The position numbers were made by a program, and so were the translations under genes. 64,000 nucleotides of DNA from Beaufortia kweichowensis. Its lineage: Eukaryota; Chordata; Actinopteri; Cypriniformes; Gastromyzontidae. The notes beneath the pieces were generated by a model, which worked only from the letters and a program-made list of their open reading frames with translations, was not told the DNA's origin and searched no databases. Each line of letters starts with the position of its first letter. Position 1 is the first letter of the stretch. This document shows, piece after piece, positions 10,871 through 22,860 of the stretch. The stretch spans positions 1,686,001 to 1,750,000 of the forward strand of contig CM032806.1 in NCBI GenBank assembly GCA_019155185.1. Reading direction: 5' to 3'.

Positions 10871-11259
10871 AAATATTTGTGTGTCTACTGAAAATCAAAA
10901 GCACACCAACAAAAAAGTGTGTTAATAATGAAATTATTCATATGCGGTGAACTATTCCTGTACGAATTAAAGATCTAAACATCTTTTATCCATGAGAAGT
11001 TCTGCGGTCTTCTTCACTTTCCAATTAAGCTTGTGCATTTTTTCTTCAGACTTCTGAAATTTAATAGGGCTTTTTCACAAGATGCTTTACCGCCTTTCAG
11101 CTCCATTGACTACATCTGCCATAAACGCAATAAAAAAACAGGTTCGGTCTGTGCGCCGGAACGCTCTCTTCTGTTCTACATTCAGTAAAGGTAATTATAC
11201 GAAAGCTTCCTAAATTGGAAAGCTCAAATAATTTAAATGAAGACGAGGGACTTTCAAGT

Positions 11260-11440
11260 GCACACTTGTGGGAGACACGTCCCGTCTTGTAATTGAGAAG
11301 TGAAAGCTATTTGAATTTACATTATGCATATTACAGGATAATACGAGATATGAATACCGCACATCTAATTTGCAGGCTAACAGTTGCCGTGAGATTAATC
11401 CGACGAGGTTTGAAAGTCTTGCGTGGTGTCAAATATTGTT
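11260..11440. promoter_or_regulatory. Candidate conserved non-coding block
   Basis: Repeat-free sequence with CATTATGCATATTACAGG (octamer-like ATGCATAT near 11325), CTAATTTGCAGG and GAGATTAATCCGACG (a TAATCC bicoid-type site near 11396). The TAATCC and octamer-type motifs suggest a developmental enhancer. Conservation was not tested. Confidence 0.35.
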
Positions 11441-11802
11441 TCTTTCTTGAAGAATGGAAACACAACGGTGACAATGAACACATATCTGATTCTTTAAACC
11501 AGATGCACGTGTGGTGCAATCAGTACTTGTGATGAAGTTTCTTTGAATAATTCAAGGATGCTGGAAAACCAGAAGTAATGATGGTCTGGGAATGATTTTT
11601 AAATGGGGTTTTTGGCAGAGGGTCCGCGTCAGTATGACACATACGTACCGGACAGATGGGACGCGAGCAGATTTGGCAGCAGGGAATGGAGACATTCAGA
11701 ATTACAGGTGTGTGATATATGTCAGAGACGGCCTTGTACGCATGTTCTGAAAATAAAACACATTTCAAGGTTAATTAGAAAAATGTATAATGTGAATAGT
11801 TC

Positions 11803-12230
11803 ATTTAAAGCAACAGTTCAAATAGAAGTGAAAAATCTGTCATCGTTATATTATCCGTATGGCATTTCAAACCTGTATGACTTTTGCACAACAGGAAAAA
11901 TGGTTTGAGATTGTAATGGACCTTAAATGTACAGTTATGACAGAATAAACCCCAAAACTATTCCAAAGCGGCGTGAAAGTAAATGATGAAGAAAAAAGTA
12001 CCAGAAAAGTAATCCATATGGCTCGCACTATATTCCAACACTTCTGAAGTCATAATAAAACAAACCCAAACTTAAGTCTGAAAATCTCTCATCTGCAGCT
12101 CACAAATCTAATACGACTTCAGGTTTAGAGGTTCATTTGACGCTTCAGAACTGACATAAATAAAACCTGTATGACACTGATAGAGGTCTGGAATGACAGA
12201 AGTTTCATTTGTGTGTGATTTATTTCTTCA
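11803..12230. mobile_element. Diverged copy of the cyprinid AGTTCACCC-type palindromic repeat
   Basis: It opens with TTAAAGCAACAGTTCAAATAG and AAAATCTGTCATCGTTATATT, then GGCATTTCAAACCTGTATGAC. It ends with CCTGTATGACACTGATAGAG and GGTCTGGAATGACAGAAG. Inverted, related ends enclose a body with CCATATGGCTCGCACTATATTCC. The shorter relative at 41870-42099 shares the ends. The superfamily is not certain from sequence alone; a non-autonomous DNA transposon is most likely. Confidence 0.6.
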
Positions 12231-12279
12231 CCACAAACAGATGTTTAGAGTTTTAAGAATTCTGCAGCGATTCTCCACA

Positions 12280-12760
12280 TTTAGCGTGTGATGGATTCAC
12301 AGGCCGCTGAACATCTACAAAATGACTGACGTCTCAGAGTCGTGCTGAGTGGATGCTGGAAATCAGCTGTCTCTTCTCTGGCTTCCTTTCGGATGCGGTA
12401 CGAGGTCCTGTCACAGCGAGCGTGGGGGACGGACTCCAGGCAGGGTGGCTCTGAAACACTCTGATTTCCCCGGGGAAACTGCTGGGAAAGAGAAAGTAAG
12501 TGAAAAAGCCATGCCAACTCTAAGATAACCGTGCAGGGCAACCGACACACAGTATGTGGACTTACAGAACGGCATCGACCCAAAGCCGTCAGGGTTATTT
12601 TTAAACTCGCCTGAACAAGCCCGTCCTTCTTCAGAAAGTCCTCCATTTGTCCGAGTCACTGCCGGGATGATGTGTTCAGGAGGATCTTTTGGGAACATAT
12701 TTCATCAAAAGAGAAAACCAATAAAAAACAGCGAAATGCAACTCAAGTTTGGAAACACTT
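12280..12760. promoter_or_regulatory. GC-richer block, candidate non-coding element or non-coding transcript exon
   Basis: This block is GC-rich compared with its surroundings. A GTAAGT donor-like hexamer lies at 12495-12500 after a purine-rich stretch. Two overlapping minus-strand frames of about 95-120 codons (12281-12698) stay open, but neither has codon bias or an acceptor. A non-coding RNA exon or enhancer is possible; a protein-coding exon is unlikely. Confidence 0.3.
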
Positions 12761-12764
12761 TAGA

Positions 12765-12940
12765 TTTTTTTCCACATTTTAGAATAGCAGGAAACTCATC
12801 AAAATCATGAAATCATTATGTTGTGACTAAAAGCATCTAAAATAAATGAACACTTTGTTATATTTGATCATCTTCAAAAGTATTCACACTTTGTCTAGAA
12901 TTAGTAAAATCATCCTCTTGACATTTCATCATCTGGCCTC
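12765..12940 (+). mobile_element. Fragment of a common cyprinid repeat (TTATGTTGTGACTAAA family)
   Basis: TTTCCACATTTTAGAATAGC, AACTCATCAAAATCATGAAA, TTATGTTGTGACTAAAAGC and a CACACTTTGTCTAGAATTAG segment follow the order of a repeat I know as common in cyprinid genomes. A related fragment starts at 20955. No ends or target-site duplication are visible. Confidence 0.55.
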
Positions 12941-13639
12941 TTGAAAAAAAAATTTATCTATACTGGACTGCTTTTTATACAGTATTTGATTCAAGTAATC
13001 CATTTTAAAAATATTTTTAAACAAATTTACAAGTTTTCTAAAGAAATTAATATGTTGGCACAATTATATTTTTGTTTACAAAAGCAATTTCAAACACAAA
13101 AATATACATCTTTAGATCAAGATCATGAGAAACATTTTTGTCAATTGTATTGTATTGTCACAGTATTTCAACAGTCCACACATTGTTCTGAATGTCTGAT
13201 TATAGAAACAGACTGAATCACATACAGTCAAAATGATTTAGTAAATGACTGGTAAGGTCATAGAAAGTCATCGAGCATCTGGTTAAAAGCATAAAGACTC
13301 TGAATATAGCCGTGAGATTTTAATGAGAGTGAGTCATTAAGAAAAATGACAAGCAAAAAAACGAAGGCATTACGATAATGAGTACTGGGATGGAAATGTG
13401 CTTCAAATGTGTCATAAAAATAATATTTTAATGCAAAAAAACTTACTGGACAAAAATAGCAGGTGAAACACTTTTTCATCAGGTTCAGCCGGGTAGAGAT
13501 TTCGCTCCGTGTCATTTCTCAATGGTCCAGAAAATGATCCGATCTAATTTTCTGTAATTGGTCAAAATGGATCTGTAACAAATTGGAGTAAATGAACAAG
13601 GCACAATGTTGACACAGAAAACGGTTCAAAGATAAATAT

Positions 13640-14110
13640 TAGTGCATCTGTAGGGAAAAAACTAATGTGTGACAAAATGGAGAAGGAATAGAAAACAAGA
13701 TAATGGGTTGAAAGCTTTAGATTTTTTCACACCCACCTGCACATCTGCTAACATTTTTATCTTTATCTAAAGTTGCGGTTTGTTGCGTGAAAACCTTGTG
13801 TTTTGTGTGATATTGTATGACATGAAATGACTCATCCCTTCAAAGCCAGAAGAATGTCTCCGTGCATCAATAGATTTGTTCCTGTACACAAACTCCTTCA
13901 TATTCCTCAAGATGGATTGATTTTCTTCCCTGAACATAAAAAGCACTTTGAGACTTTAAAAGTGAGGAATAAAGGTAGGTATTAAAAAAAGAAGATGGGC
14001 TCAGTGGAAAAACTGGTCAAAGAAATGTCTAAAGTGCACTATTTGTTTGAGAAATGCAAAAGCATCTTCACTTCAAATCTTTAAGACTTTACTTAATACA
14101 TGCATGGATT
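13640..14110 (+). repeat. Diverged repeat, copy 2 (related to 10480-10870)
   Basis: This stretch is colinear with 10480-10870, as described for copy 1. Both copies are in the same orientation, about 3.2 kb apart. That fits either an old local duplication or two insertions of one unnamed element. No coding frame is shared between the two. Confidence 0.5.
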
Positions 14111-14164
14111 TATAATAAAGAGGATTATAAATTGTAAATTATTTTCCTCCATCACATTTAAACT

Positions 14165-14480
14165 AGGTGAAAGCAATGCACACAGAAAAACGGCTCACAG
14201 AAAAAAGCGACGGGCATCGTGAGACGTCATCTCGGAGACGTGACAGATATTCTGTCTCTTTATCTTGCCCGTCTGTCGCATTCATTGGAGAACTTTGCAT
14301 TGCATTAATCTTAATGAAGGTCTACATATACGCCGTCTCAATGGTGCAGATATGAAGTGTCCTTGAATGTGCGGGCAGCAGTCACTTACTTTATTATGCT
14401 AACTTCCCTTCATTGTGCCTCTTATCTGCAGATGGCCACTGATGCCAAATGACCTTCCTGGAGTCCTGTGTAAAATAAAA
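14165..14480. promoter_or_regulatory. Candidate conserved non-coding block
   Basis: Repeat-free sequence with GAGACGTCATCTCGGAGACG (CRE-like ACGTCA near 14223), CATTGCATTAATCTTAATG near 14299, and CTTATCTGCAGATGGCC (GATA-type and E-box motifs) near 14420. It has no coding signature. Confidence 0.38.
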
Positions 14481-15100
14481 ATACTCACCGACCCCGTGGA
14501 ACGAAGAGAATTGTGCTGTAGATCATCTGTGAAAACAGGCCAAGAGTCAATAAAACTGTGAAATTTTATTTTTATAGACAGTAAAATGGTTGCATGGTAA
14601 ATCAGGTGAGCTCTTTCTCCTGGGGTTGCCAGATATTTCTGATGAACATTTTCTACAGTCTATAATTCTTAACAGATATGACCTATATATTAAATATGCA
14701 GCTTCTTGTGCGCTTAACATGTTTTTATGTAAAATGCAGAGCAAAGGTTACCTGGATGCCATGGTGAAGATATACCGCAGACGTGTCCCAAAACTGCTGC
14801 TCTTTTAGCACTCATCTTTGCATGAATATTAAGCAGCGACACGACCTGCGAAACACATGCTTTCAACTAAACATGTATGACGAAATAAAGCAAAACACAG
14901 AGAGTTTTAAAAACATGTTTCAACACTGAACTACTTAACTAAACGCAGAGACAAGTGAAAAAGAAATCAAGATGCACCCAAGCCGATAATAATCAAACCG
15001 ACTAAAATGTGTTGCTTTTCGGGCAGCAATAGCAATCATTTTGATACTTAAAAACCTAGACTATAATGGTAAAATGGTAGAGAAGCCCTTAATGTGTTCC
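14481..15100. other. AT-rich DNA, nothing recognised
   Basis: AT-rich sequence without repeat ends or coding frame. The two opposing short frames at about 14547-14808 overlap each other and have no supporting signals. Confidence 0.4.
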
Positions 15101-15159
15101 TGACATGAGGTCAGAGAAATCAAGACTTTGGTTTCTATCTGTATTTTTCTCAGCACAAG

Positions 15160-15470
15160 AGCACTTGCCCTCTGTTTTCTCATCCGCCCGCTCCGGGAGG
15201 GAGATAGACGCCCTCGTGCTCTCTGTTTACAAAACCCCACTAATGTCTGTTGGACAAAATGCGACGTGGGACTCTTTGAAGAGCTGCGAGGAGCGTAAAT
15301 GCCAAAACCTTTTCCCCTGCTAATGTGAACACACGGGGAACCGCACGGCCATCTGTCATCCGCGTGCAGCGCGTAAGCGGGAAGAAATCTGCTTTAACAA
15401 CAAGTTTGTAGCAGCAGGATTATTTTAAAAGCTGTCAAATGAGTTTGCATGAAAAGAGAGGATCGTACGT
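15160..15470. promoter_or_regulatory. Candidate conserved non-coding block
   Basis: A GC-richer, CpG-containing block (GTCATCCGCGTGCAGCGCG near 15355; TCATCCGCCCGCTCC near 15180) without repeats. Its upstream flank has an open frame of 72 codons without codon bias. It is likely regulatory or simply unique sequence. Confidence 0.3.
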
Positions 15471-15571
15471 GTGGTAACAGTGGAGTAATTCCTGTTTTGC
15501 GCCTAATTTTTACTTTTCGCTGTAAAACTGATACCCTGCTGATAACATCACTCATAAGATAGAACAATCAC

Positions 15572-15822
15572 AGATGAGATCTTTTAAATATCTCAGTTAT
15601 TTCTACTAAACATCAATGTATCTGATCTGTATCTGAGATATTTCTCCTGTGAAAGAGATCTCTCTCAACCATCTCAAACTAAGCTCGGATTTATCAAGTC
15701 TGACATCAAAAGTCAAGATTTCAATATGAACTCAAACATTTCTCATCAAATTTACCCAAATCCAGATTATTTTATCTATACAATCCACAATCATTTACAC
15801 CTCCATAGACTTCATGTATTTA
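15572..15822 (+). repeat. Unnamed dispersed repeat family, copy 1
   Basis: It contains GAGATATTTCTCCTGTGAAAGAG, GGATTTATCAAGTCTGACATC, ACTCAAACATTTCTCATCAA, AATCCAGATTATTTTATCTA and CTCCATAGACTTCATGTATT in order. The copy at 38131-38400 has the same blocks in the reverse orientation, and the copies at 33930, 41070 and 60440 share its first half. No terminal inverted repeat or coding frame is visible. Confidence 0.7.
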
Positions 15823-16290
15823 ACAATTGACTCTTTTTTTTTTTCTCCTAAGAAATCTCAAACTGGTATCACTTCAATCCTAAAACCCCAAAACCACAGA
15901 ACTCGTCAACAATTTATTAAGCACAATAGTTAAAATTGCCTGAATCATTAAAACATTTGTAAAATATTTTCTTCATTAATTACTAACCTTAAGCAAACCT
16001 CAGAATTAAACAAAACTGCCCCAAAACGATATCAGGTTGGTGAGCAGACGTTTACTGGAGACACCAACACAACATATACTGCTGGTTTCTAGTACCAGTC
16101 TCATGCTCAACAGCAGGTTAATGGTATTGATTAAAAATAACATAACATGCACTTCTAAAAGGCTATTTTTTTCATTCGTGGTGACATTATAGATTTAGAC
16201 ACTCTGATTGATCATCTCCTCTGATCATAGCAGGTTTTTTTACACAAAAATAACCACTCTGAACAAGATTTTCCAGCCATGTTGAGCCTG
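15823..16290. other. AT-rich DNA, nothing recognised
   Basis: AT-rich, with no repeat boundary or coding signal that I can defend. Confidence 0.4.
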
Positions 16291-16299
16291 AATGCAGTC

Positions 16300-16870
16300 T
16301 GTGTCCTGCACCATTATCTGCTCTACGCCAGCAATCCATAGTTACTAATGAAATGTATCTCTAATTAACGTAGCGCATTAGCCAGCGTCTGAACTTTGAT
16401 GAAAGCGGCCGATAAAAGTTTGCTTAAGCAATAATGAGATTCAGAGAAATTCCAGATAGGATTACCTTCTGGTTAGTTGCTTTAGGCCCCACGGGGAAAG
16501 CAATAACATATCAGTACACAATCTACAATCGGTGACAACATTTACATAATCGCACTAAACGGCTTACTTACACGTGATGTCAGTGAGTTATTGCTCAAAA
16601 TGATTTACGACACTCTCCAGAACAAATGGCTCACAAATAGCTCATTTTTATAACAAAATAAGATTGAGCTTCTCTTTCAATCAATGCCAAAGTTAAACTC
16701 TGGGGGAAAGGCTGTAAATCTATGGTGCGGTAGATTTATGCTCCTCCCATAATTGCGATATCAGCGGCTAATTATGGAGCGCAATCACGCGGTTAAATAA
16801 CGGCCACCTGAAAACAGCAATTACAATTGCACTTGTCTGATCTCATGTCTGTCTTCTGGATATTCAATTA
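16300..16870. promoter_or_regulatory. Strong candidate conserved non-coding block
   Basis: A long repeat-free block dense in homeodomain-type cores: CTCTAATTAACG near 16359, CATAATTGCG at 16748, GGCTAATTATGG at 16766 and GCAATTACAATTGC near 16817. CCATAATT at 16748-16755 and AATTATGG at 16770-16777 form an inverted pair. GATAAAAGTTTGC and CAATCACGCGG are further motif-like stretches. No frame longer than about 60 codons exists here. It is among the best enhancer candidates of the window, but conservation is inferred. Confidence 0.45.
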
Positions 16871-17745
16871 AAACTAAAGTTACAATGACTCATTTAAATC
16901 ACCATGACAGAGCATTTCAATCAACCTCGGGTTTGAAAACCCAGAGCGCTTTACATCATTATAGTGGATTCAGAAGACAAGAAACTATAAACCAGATCAA
17001 GTTGTGATACTCACCAGAGAAGAACCTTCAACTTTTCATACGAGTAATTTAACATACACAACTACAATTCACAAACACATGCTAACCTGTGAATGTTGCA
17101 CATTTGCACATTTATCAAAAACTTTGGCATATTAACGGGCAATTTCATGCAAATGTCAACCTTTCCAAAAAAAGCGGTTTAGAAAATCATGAAATATCAA
17201 GTTATCTATTAAACTCTTTACTTTATCAAAGGGCTTTAGTCAAATATAAATGGATGGTTCAATGTATTGGTAATAAATACAATCTGGGAGAATGTTTAAA
17301 AAAGGTCAACATTAAAAATATTTAAAAAATTGCTCTCACATTACAGTACACGTATGATGACATTTTAAAAACTGTGTGATTAAATTTTTCTGAATTGTGT
17401 GATTAAATTTTTGTAGCAACGGACTACAAACACATAACTTGTATTTTCATCACTTTGGAAATGCTTTTCCAGGCGTGAGAGGTCCTCTGGTTAAACCTGG
17501 TGATCAGCAAAAAATAATGAAAGAGATTTTATCCCTTTGCATATTTCATAAACATAAAAATGAAGATTTTAAAAGATTGACCATACTTCTTACTACTTGG
17601 GTCTATCCTGAAAAAGCTTCTCGATGACCCGTAATATAATACTTTTCAGTGTCTTTATATCAATTAAATGTATTATGAGACAAAAAGCAATAAGTGTCTC
17701 TGAGATAAAACATTTGTAGTTTGTTAATAAAGGTATCCGTCTCTC

Positions 17746-17779
<34 letters not shown>

Positions 17780-19050
17780 TCTGTCATGAGAACTTCAGCA
17801 CAAAGAGACATTCTCTCTTGACAAACAAACGTGATGTGTATATACATGTTTTGATCACAAACCAAGTTTGAGTCATAGGATGGTCTAAATAAAGCTATTC
17901 AATAACATATTCTTAATCTATTCACAACATAACTGTGAGAAATGAATCTTACATTTATGAGTTTTCCTGTTAATCAGAACAGATTAACAAAACAGATTAA
18001 CAGCAAAAGCATCACCAAACCATTACCATTACACTTCATTTGTGGTAAATAATCAACCTTAAATCTTCATTTGGATTTTAATCCTCAGATTCAAAGATGT
18101 TTGAGCTGTAATTTTGGGGACTGATATATTTTCAGCTGCTGTATGAATAGAGGGATCAGAAATAGAAGTCATCATTCATGAAATAAACAATCGCCTTTCT
18201 TATGCAAACAGTACAAAAGGAGGCATAGCAGATTTCTGATTGAAAGAAAGATCTTTGCTTTTTGACACAATTTTACACCATCACACAAGATCTGTTACTC
18301 ACTGAATGCCATTCGAGATACAGTCGTAAGCCTTTCCAATGGCAAAAATCAATAAAGATCGTCCGGCTTGTTTTGACATGTTCGCAAGTCACTAACTGTG
18401 ATCCGTCCATCAGCAAATCCTAACCGAAAGCACAAAACACTTGGTTATTGACAAGTGAATTATGATGCAACATTTGCATCAATGAAGAAACATGATATCA
18501 TCTGATACAGAAAACAAATAAATTACAGCGCACCCAAAACTAAACCTTAACCTCATGTCATCTTACACCTGTATGTTTTGAGATGACATGAAATATAAAG
18601 GTATTAGTCAACATCTTCAGCATCTATGTTTGTGTGATGGGTTGAGCTCTCCTTACTCCTTAATCTCATGCATGTTACATTACAACATTTATCAACAGGT
18701 ATAAATGTCAAACAGAGTATTTTGGAGTAAAGATTTAGAAGGTCGACTTTCTCAATAAGCAAAAAAGTCAACATCTGTCCAGAAAGGTTATGCTACAATA
18801 ATCTCAAGCACTTTGGTCCATCTTAAGTTTGCCACCCAACAACTGTTTAGTCAAATGCAAAAATCACACACTGACGTGACTAATGAGGTCAAACAAATGA
18901 GGTCTAAAACATGCCAAGGAAACAATTCAAGGAAATACAATCAACATCAAACAAGTTCAGATCTTAAAACGGTTTTGGATTCAGCCTGCGGTGTTACAGG
19001 AGCAGCTATTGTAAACTGAACTCTCCAGCAGAGAACATTACAAGCCATCA
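16871..19050. other. AT-rich intergenic DNA with one TAA microsatellite
   Basis: A (TAA)n run lies at 17746-17780. The remainder is AT-rich, with short frames in all directions (for example 17089-17325 and 18813-19019 on the + strand) that lack codon bias and splice context. Near 18540-18610 there are weak similarities (ACCCAAAACTAAACC, CTCATGTCATCTTACACCTG) to the AGTTCACCC-type repeat. Confidence 0.4.
17746..17780. repeat. (TAA)n microsatellite
   Basis: About eleven perfect TAA units. The poly-Leu run in the minus-strand frame across it is an artefact. Confidence 0.97.
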
Positions 19051-19059
19051 CACCCACCT

Positions 19060-19450
19060 GAAATCTGTCTGTCGATGAAGCCTTCAAAAGCCGACATGGG
19101 ACCCTGCAAATTGAGCATTGGCATATTAAGATTCAAAGGAACGTGTACAGAGCCTTAAAATCGTCTCAGCAGGTTTTTAACACGCAGAGCGTCCTGCCCA
19201 AGCGATTGGCTCAACTTTACAGGAGTTTTCAAAAACGGAGGTTTCGCACGGCTGCTCTCGCCAATGTCTATTTTGCATGGCTAATCACCTGCTAAGCATT
19301 TGTGCAGTGTGGAGGGCATCAGGCTATTAGTCGGAGGCAGGTGTTAATTGGTCTCTGAAAACAAGGAGGTTGGAGACGGGGCTGGCAAAGCCTCACGGGT
19401 CCAAGCTTTGATCTGACAGTTGATTTGCAACATCAAAGCTTGTTACGGCG
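19060..19450. promoter_or_regulatory. Strong candidate conserved non-coding block
   Basis: Repeat-free sequence of balanced composition. It includes TTTTGCATGGCTAATCACC (octamer-like ATTTTGCAT and TAATC) near 19270, GGCAGGTGTTAATTGG near 19336, and the pair AAGCTTTGAT at 19403-19412 and CATCAAAGCTTG at 19431, an inverted repeat of TCF/LEF-like ATCAAAG cores. No coding frame is supported. Confidence 0.45.
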
Positions 19451-20030
19451 CACTGGTTAGCATACAGACCTCCCGACCTATATCAATGATAAAACCCATT
19501 GCAATAGAGCTTTGAGAAATTTACTGAACTCCAATTCAAAGACATTTCACACAGGCATTTGATTTGTCTATTAAATCTGTTAATATTAATATTAAACATT
19601 AATGGGGTATTTCCATAAAACATAAATAAAATAACAAATAATAAAAAAAATTCTAAAAATAACTCAAATGTTTTGTGAATGAAAGGTAACACCATTAAAT
19701 ATATAATTCACACATTAAGCGTTTGTTTTCATTTTACTTCATATTTCATTTTTACCCAAATCTAAAAATTAAAAAATGACTTAATTAGCAGATCATAATA
19801 AAATCATTTGTGTGTCTAACTGAAGAAAGGAAATCACATACAGTTGACATGGTAAATTTTACTTTGCATATTATGGTAAACTATTATTTTAATTCACACA
19901 ATGATGTATGCCATGTTTTATTTTAATTTAAATGACACTTTGAATTAAATTTGAGGGTTTTCTACATCATAAAGAACTGAACAGAGAATTCTGGTTTAAA
20001 TCTGATGGGCACAGGGCATTTTCATAAACA
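19451..20030. other. AT-rich DNA, nothing recognised
   Basis: Strongly AT-rich, with TTAATATTAATATTAA near 19578 and no defended feature. Confidence 0.4.
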
Positions 20031-20039
20031 CCGGCACAA

Positions 20040-20260
20040 ATGTTGACGTCCAAACAAAGTATTCGCTCCATTACGCAAACAGCCTGGCATCATCACGGAA
20101 AGCTTTATGCGTCTGCAGAGAATTTAAATACAGACATGAATAATTGTTTACATGTGCCAGCGAGACGCTTACAAATAGATCCAGCTTAACCGAATGAATT
20201 AAGAAGCAAACACACGTTAGTATGTTCCTCTTTTAGCAATACAAATGCAGGGGAACCAAA
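20040..20260. promoter_or_regulatory. Candidate conserved non-coding block
   Basis: Repeat-free sequence with CCATTACGCAAACAG near 20069, GACATGAATAATTGTTTACATG near 20132 (forkhead-like TGTTTAC) and CGAATGAATTAAG near 20191. These fit an enhancer but are not proof. Confidence 0.38.
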
Positions 20261-20579
20261 TCAGATTTGTGCCAAGGAAATTTCTACTGTAGATGCCAAT
20301 ATTTAATGCGTGAAGCTTTGTACTTTAGGCCTATTTTAAGGCCAACATATTGTCTTTCTGTACCATATGCTGAAAAACTGTAAACAATCAAAAGAGAAGA
20401 CGACGCTGTGTTTTGTTGAAGTGAGTTGTGGAAACGAGTAACCCTACAGAATAAGATGTTTTTGTGATCTATGAAAAGGTAAGTCATATTCTTCTGTCGC
20501 ACATCAAGGCAGAGGCAGGCCGTTTCATCTGGCTTTTTAAACGAATGCCAATGTGACAGTATCAAACACTCTCTTTTAT

Positions 20580-20915
20580 TACATTCCAGGGTTTACTGCA
20601 TTATTGATGCCGAGAGCTCTTTGGTTGCTGAAGGAAGGCTGTTTAAAATCACTTAAACCGGTTCTGTGTACCGCTGTCTCGCACAGTTTCAGACGCAATC
20701 TCTGACAAACTGCGAGCCAAGCGTCGAGACAGAGGCAGCATTGTTATTCTGATGAGGAGAACGCACAGCTTCGGCTCTCGTCGTTTCTGGGCCTCCGGAG
20801 GGCAAACACGGCACAAAATAACAGCAAAGAGCGCAGGGGTGTAAATGAAAGTCAAAGCAAACAAATCATTTCTAAGGTCACGGCAAACAGTCAAAAAGCA
20901 AACTTGCATTTGGAG
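20580..20915. promoter_or_regulatory. Candidate conserved non-coding block
   Basis: A GC-richer stretch with ACAGAGGCAGCATTGTTATTCTG (SOX-like ATTGTT) near 20730 and CTTCGGCTCTCGTCG near 20769. An 86-codon minus-strand frame crosses it without codon bias or splice sites. Confidence 0.33.
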
Positions 20916-20954
20916 ATGAATTAAAACTGAAAAATGAAGTATTCATGTTGGCCA

Positions 20955-21240
20955 TACACACTAGTGTTCAAAAGTTTAGGTTTACTCATTCTTTTCATAT
21001 TTTTACAATAATAGTTAACTCATAAAAACTATGAAATAACACAAATGTAACTTTGAAAAGTATGTTATGCATAAACATATCTCAATTTCAGTAAGTCTTT
21101 TAGCATCTTTAATAAAGTCAAACTTTTAATTTGTAGAAATGTTTTGTCATTTTATCAAGCAGGTTCTTGATTAGTATTAAAGCGGATCTATTCTGAGCTC
21201 TGATTGGCTTTTTCTTTGAGTCATGCATTTCATGAAAATC
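20955..21240 (+). mobile_element. Fragment of common cyprinid repeat (ACTAGTGTTCAAAAGTTT family)
   Basis: It starts with ACACTAGTGTTCAAAAGTTT and continues through TTACTCATTCTTTTCATAT and ACTATGAAATAACACAAATG, an order I know from abundant cyprinid repeats. It is related to the fragment at 12765-12940. The 3' part is eroded. Confidence 0.55.
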
Positions 21241-21307
21241 TTTTTTTTTTTAAATAAACTTTTTGTTTTGTAAAGTAATAAAAGACAAAAAAATATAATT
21301 GTGCAAA

Positions 21308-21328
21308 ATATATATATATATATATATA
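21308..21328. repeat. (AT)n microsatellite
   Basis: About ten perfect AT dinucleotides in an AT-rich setting. Confidence 0.9.
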
Positions 21329-22685
21329 CTGCTCATAAAACAGGAAAAAGTAAGTATATATAAAATATTATTTAAAATAATTTTAAACATTTAAGCATAC
21401 GCCTTTAGATCACAAGATTTTAAAGATGATGAGAAACACTGTAGCGAAGTGACTCTAAACTTTAAAGCGGTAGTTTACCCAGTAAATGTGGTTAAACTCA
21501 TCGATTACAGTAAATATTCTGCTCCGCTCGGTGTCAGTTGTCTCTAATTTATGCTTGAAGAAAAAGTACTTTTCCCTGTCAGCCGACGCTGAGAGAGATG
21601 TATGTAAATCTTACCTAATGACATAAAGACAGAGTGAAGTCACAGATTAAAGGACTGAACCTGCGTGTCAACAGCTGTCGTCACCACAGCGGCCGTGAGT
21701 AATCCAGCTGTGTCTGGCATACCCACAGACACATCTTCTCCTTGACTCTTTCCTCTCTGAAATAAACAGATGTGTTATTCTGAGACGATCAGATTTACAG
21801 CAGTACAAATTCATTCAAGATTCTTGTTTGTCCTCAACCATTAAAAATCCTTCAGGTCCTGCACAATCTTTGCTTTTCCAGCATCTTCTGCATGTTTGAC
21901 CTTTTCCCACACTGAATGTACGATGTTGAGATGCATTTTTTACACTGAGGACATTCATACACAAGAAAAGCATGTATTTACTGATGCTCAAGATACAATA
22001 ATTAAGAGACAGGAGTGTGTAAGACTTCAAACAGAAGTACTGGTGTAATTTGTGATTATTTTTGGAAAACATGTAAACATCTTATTTAGCTTCTTAATAA
22101 CATCACTACAGTAAATAAAAAAGGAGATATTTAAACAAAACCTTAACAACTGACACCGATTACAGAGCTTTGCACAGATGTTTTAATGTTTATCCCAATG
22201 AAATGTTTTGATTTGAGTGCATGCAGTTTTGATGTGTTTTAACAAGCAAATCAGAATAATTTTCTGTGGCAACTGTGCAAAGTCATGTGCTGTACAGAGA
22301 AACAAAGAGAATGTGACGTCTAATATATCTATCAGAGACTCTGAGCACAGACGCTCACATCAAACTTTGATCACAGCGTTTATCATTTCCGTCAAGCCTC
22401 AACCTGGAATCAAGACGGCTTTAAAACTTGTCTCTTTCATTCTGTGAGGCTTTGAATGGTGAGCTGGGTAAAGAAGGCAATTCACTGCCTTCACAAATCG
22501 TCTTTCTGAGCATCTCTGGTTGAACAAGAGGTCATTAAAAACATAAAAGGACTTTAGGACTTTCTCAACACACATTTCACAAAGTAACACAATTACAACC
22601 GATTTTTCATCTGTAAACCAACTGGTTATAATCGGTTTCGTTTATTGTGCTACTTTCTGTTTGTGTGTACTAGGTAAAGACGAGC
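21329..22685. other. Mixed intergenic DNA
   Basis: A somewhat GC-richer island at about 21480-21780 is repeat-free and could be a weak non-coding element. The rest is AT-rich, with short frames on both strands and no coding support. Confidence 0.35.
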
Positions 22686-22689
22686 CAAT

Positions 22690-22860
22690 TCATTGCCATG
22701 TGTTAATTATGTGGAAACACTATTAATGTCTCTATTACGGGGAGGCGGCATGATTCTATAAAGCAGGACTGCAGTGGGATGGAAACAGAGAGAATCGCAC
22801 ATGATTCAGGGAGCTGGCGCCAGATTTTGATATAAATATTAATGTCTTGAGTATCTTGGC
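22690..22860. promoter_or_regulatory. Strong candidate conserved non-coding block
   Basis: Repeat-free sequence with CCATGTGTTAATTATGTGG (TTAATTA at 22702-22709), CACTATTAATGTCTC near 22718, and ATATAAATATTAATGTC near 22830. The motif density and the sharp border with AT-rich flanks resemble developmental enhancers. Confidence 0.42.

Noticed and set aside
12281..12698. Two overlapping minus-strand frames and a GTAAGT donor-like site at 12495
   Set aside because: Donor lies on the other strand from the frames, there is no matching acceptor, and codon use is random.
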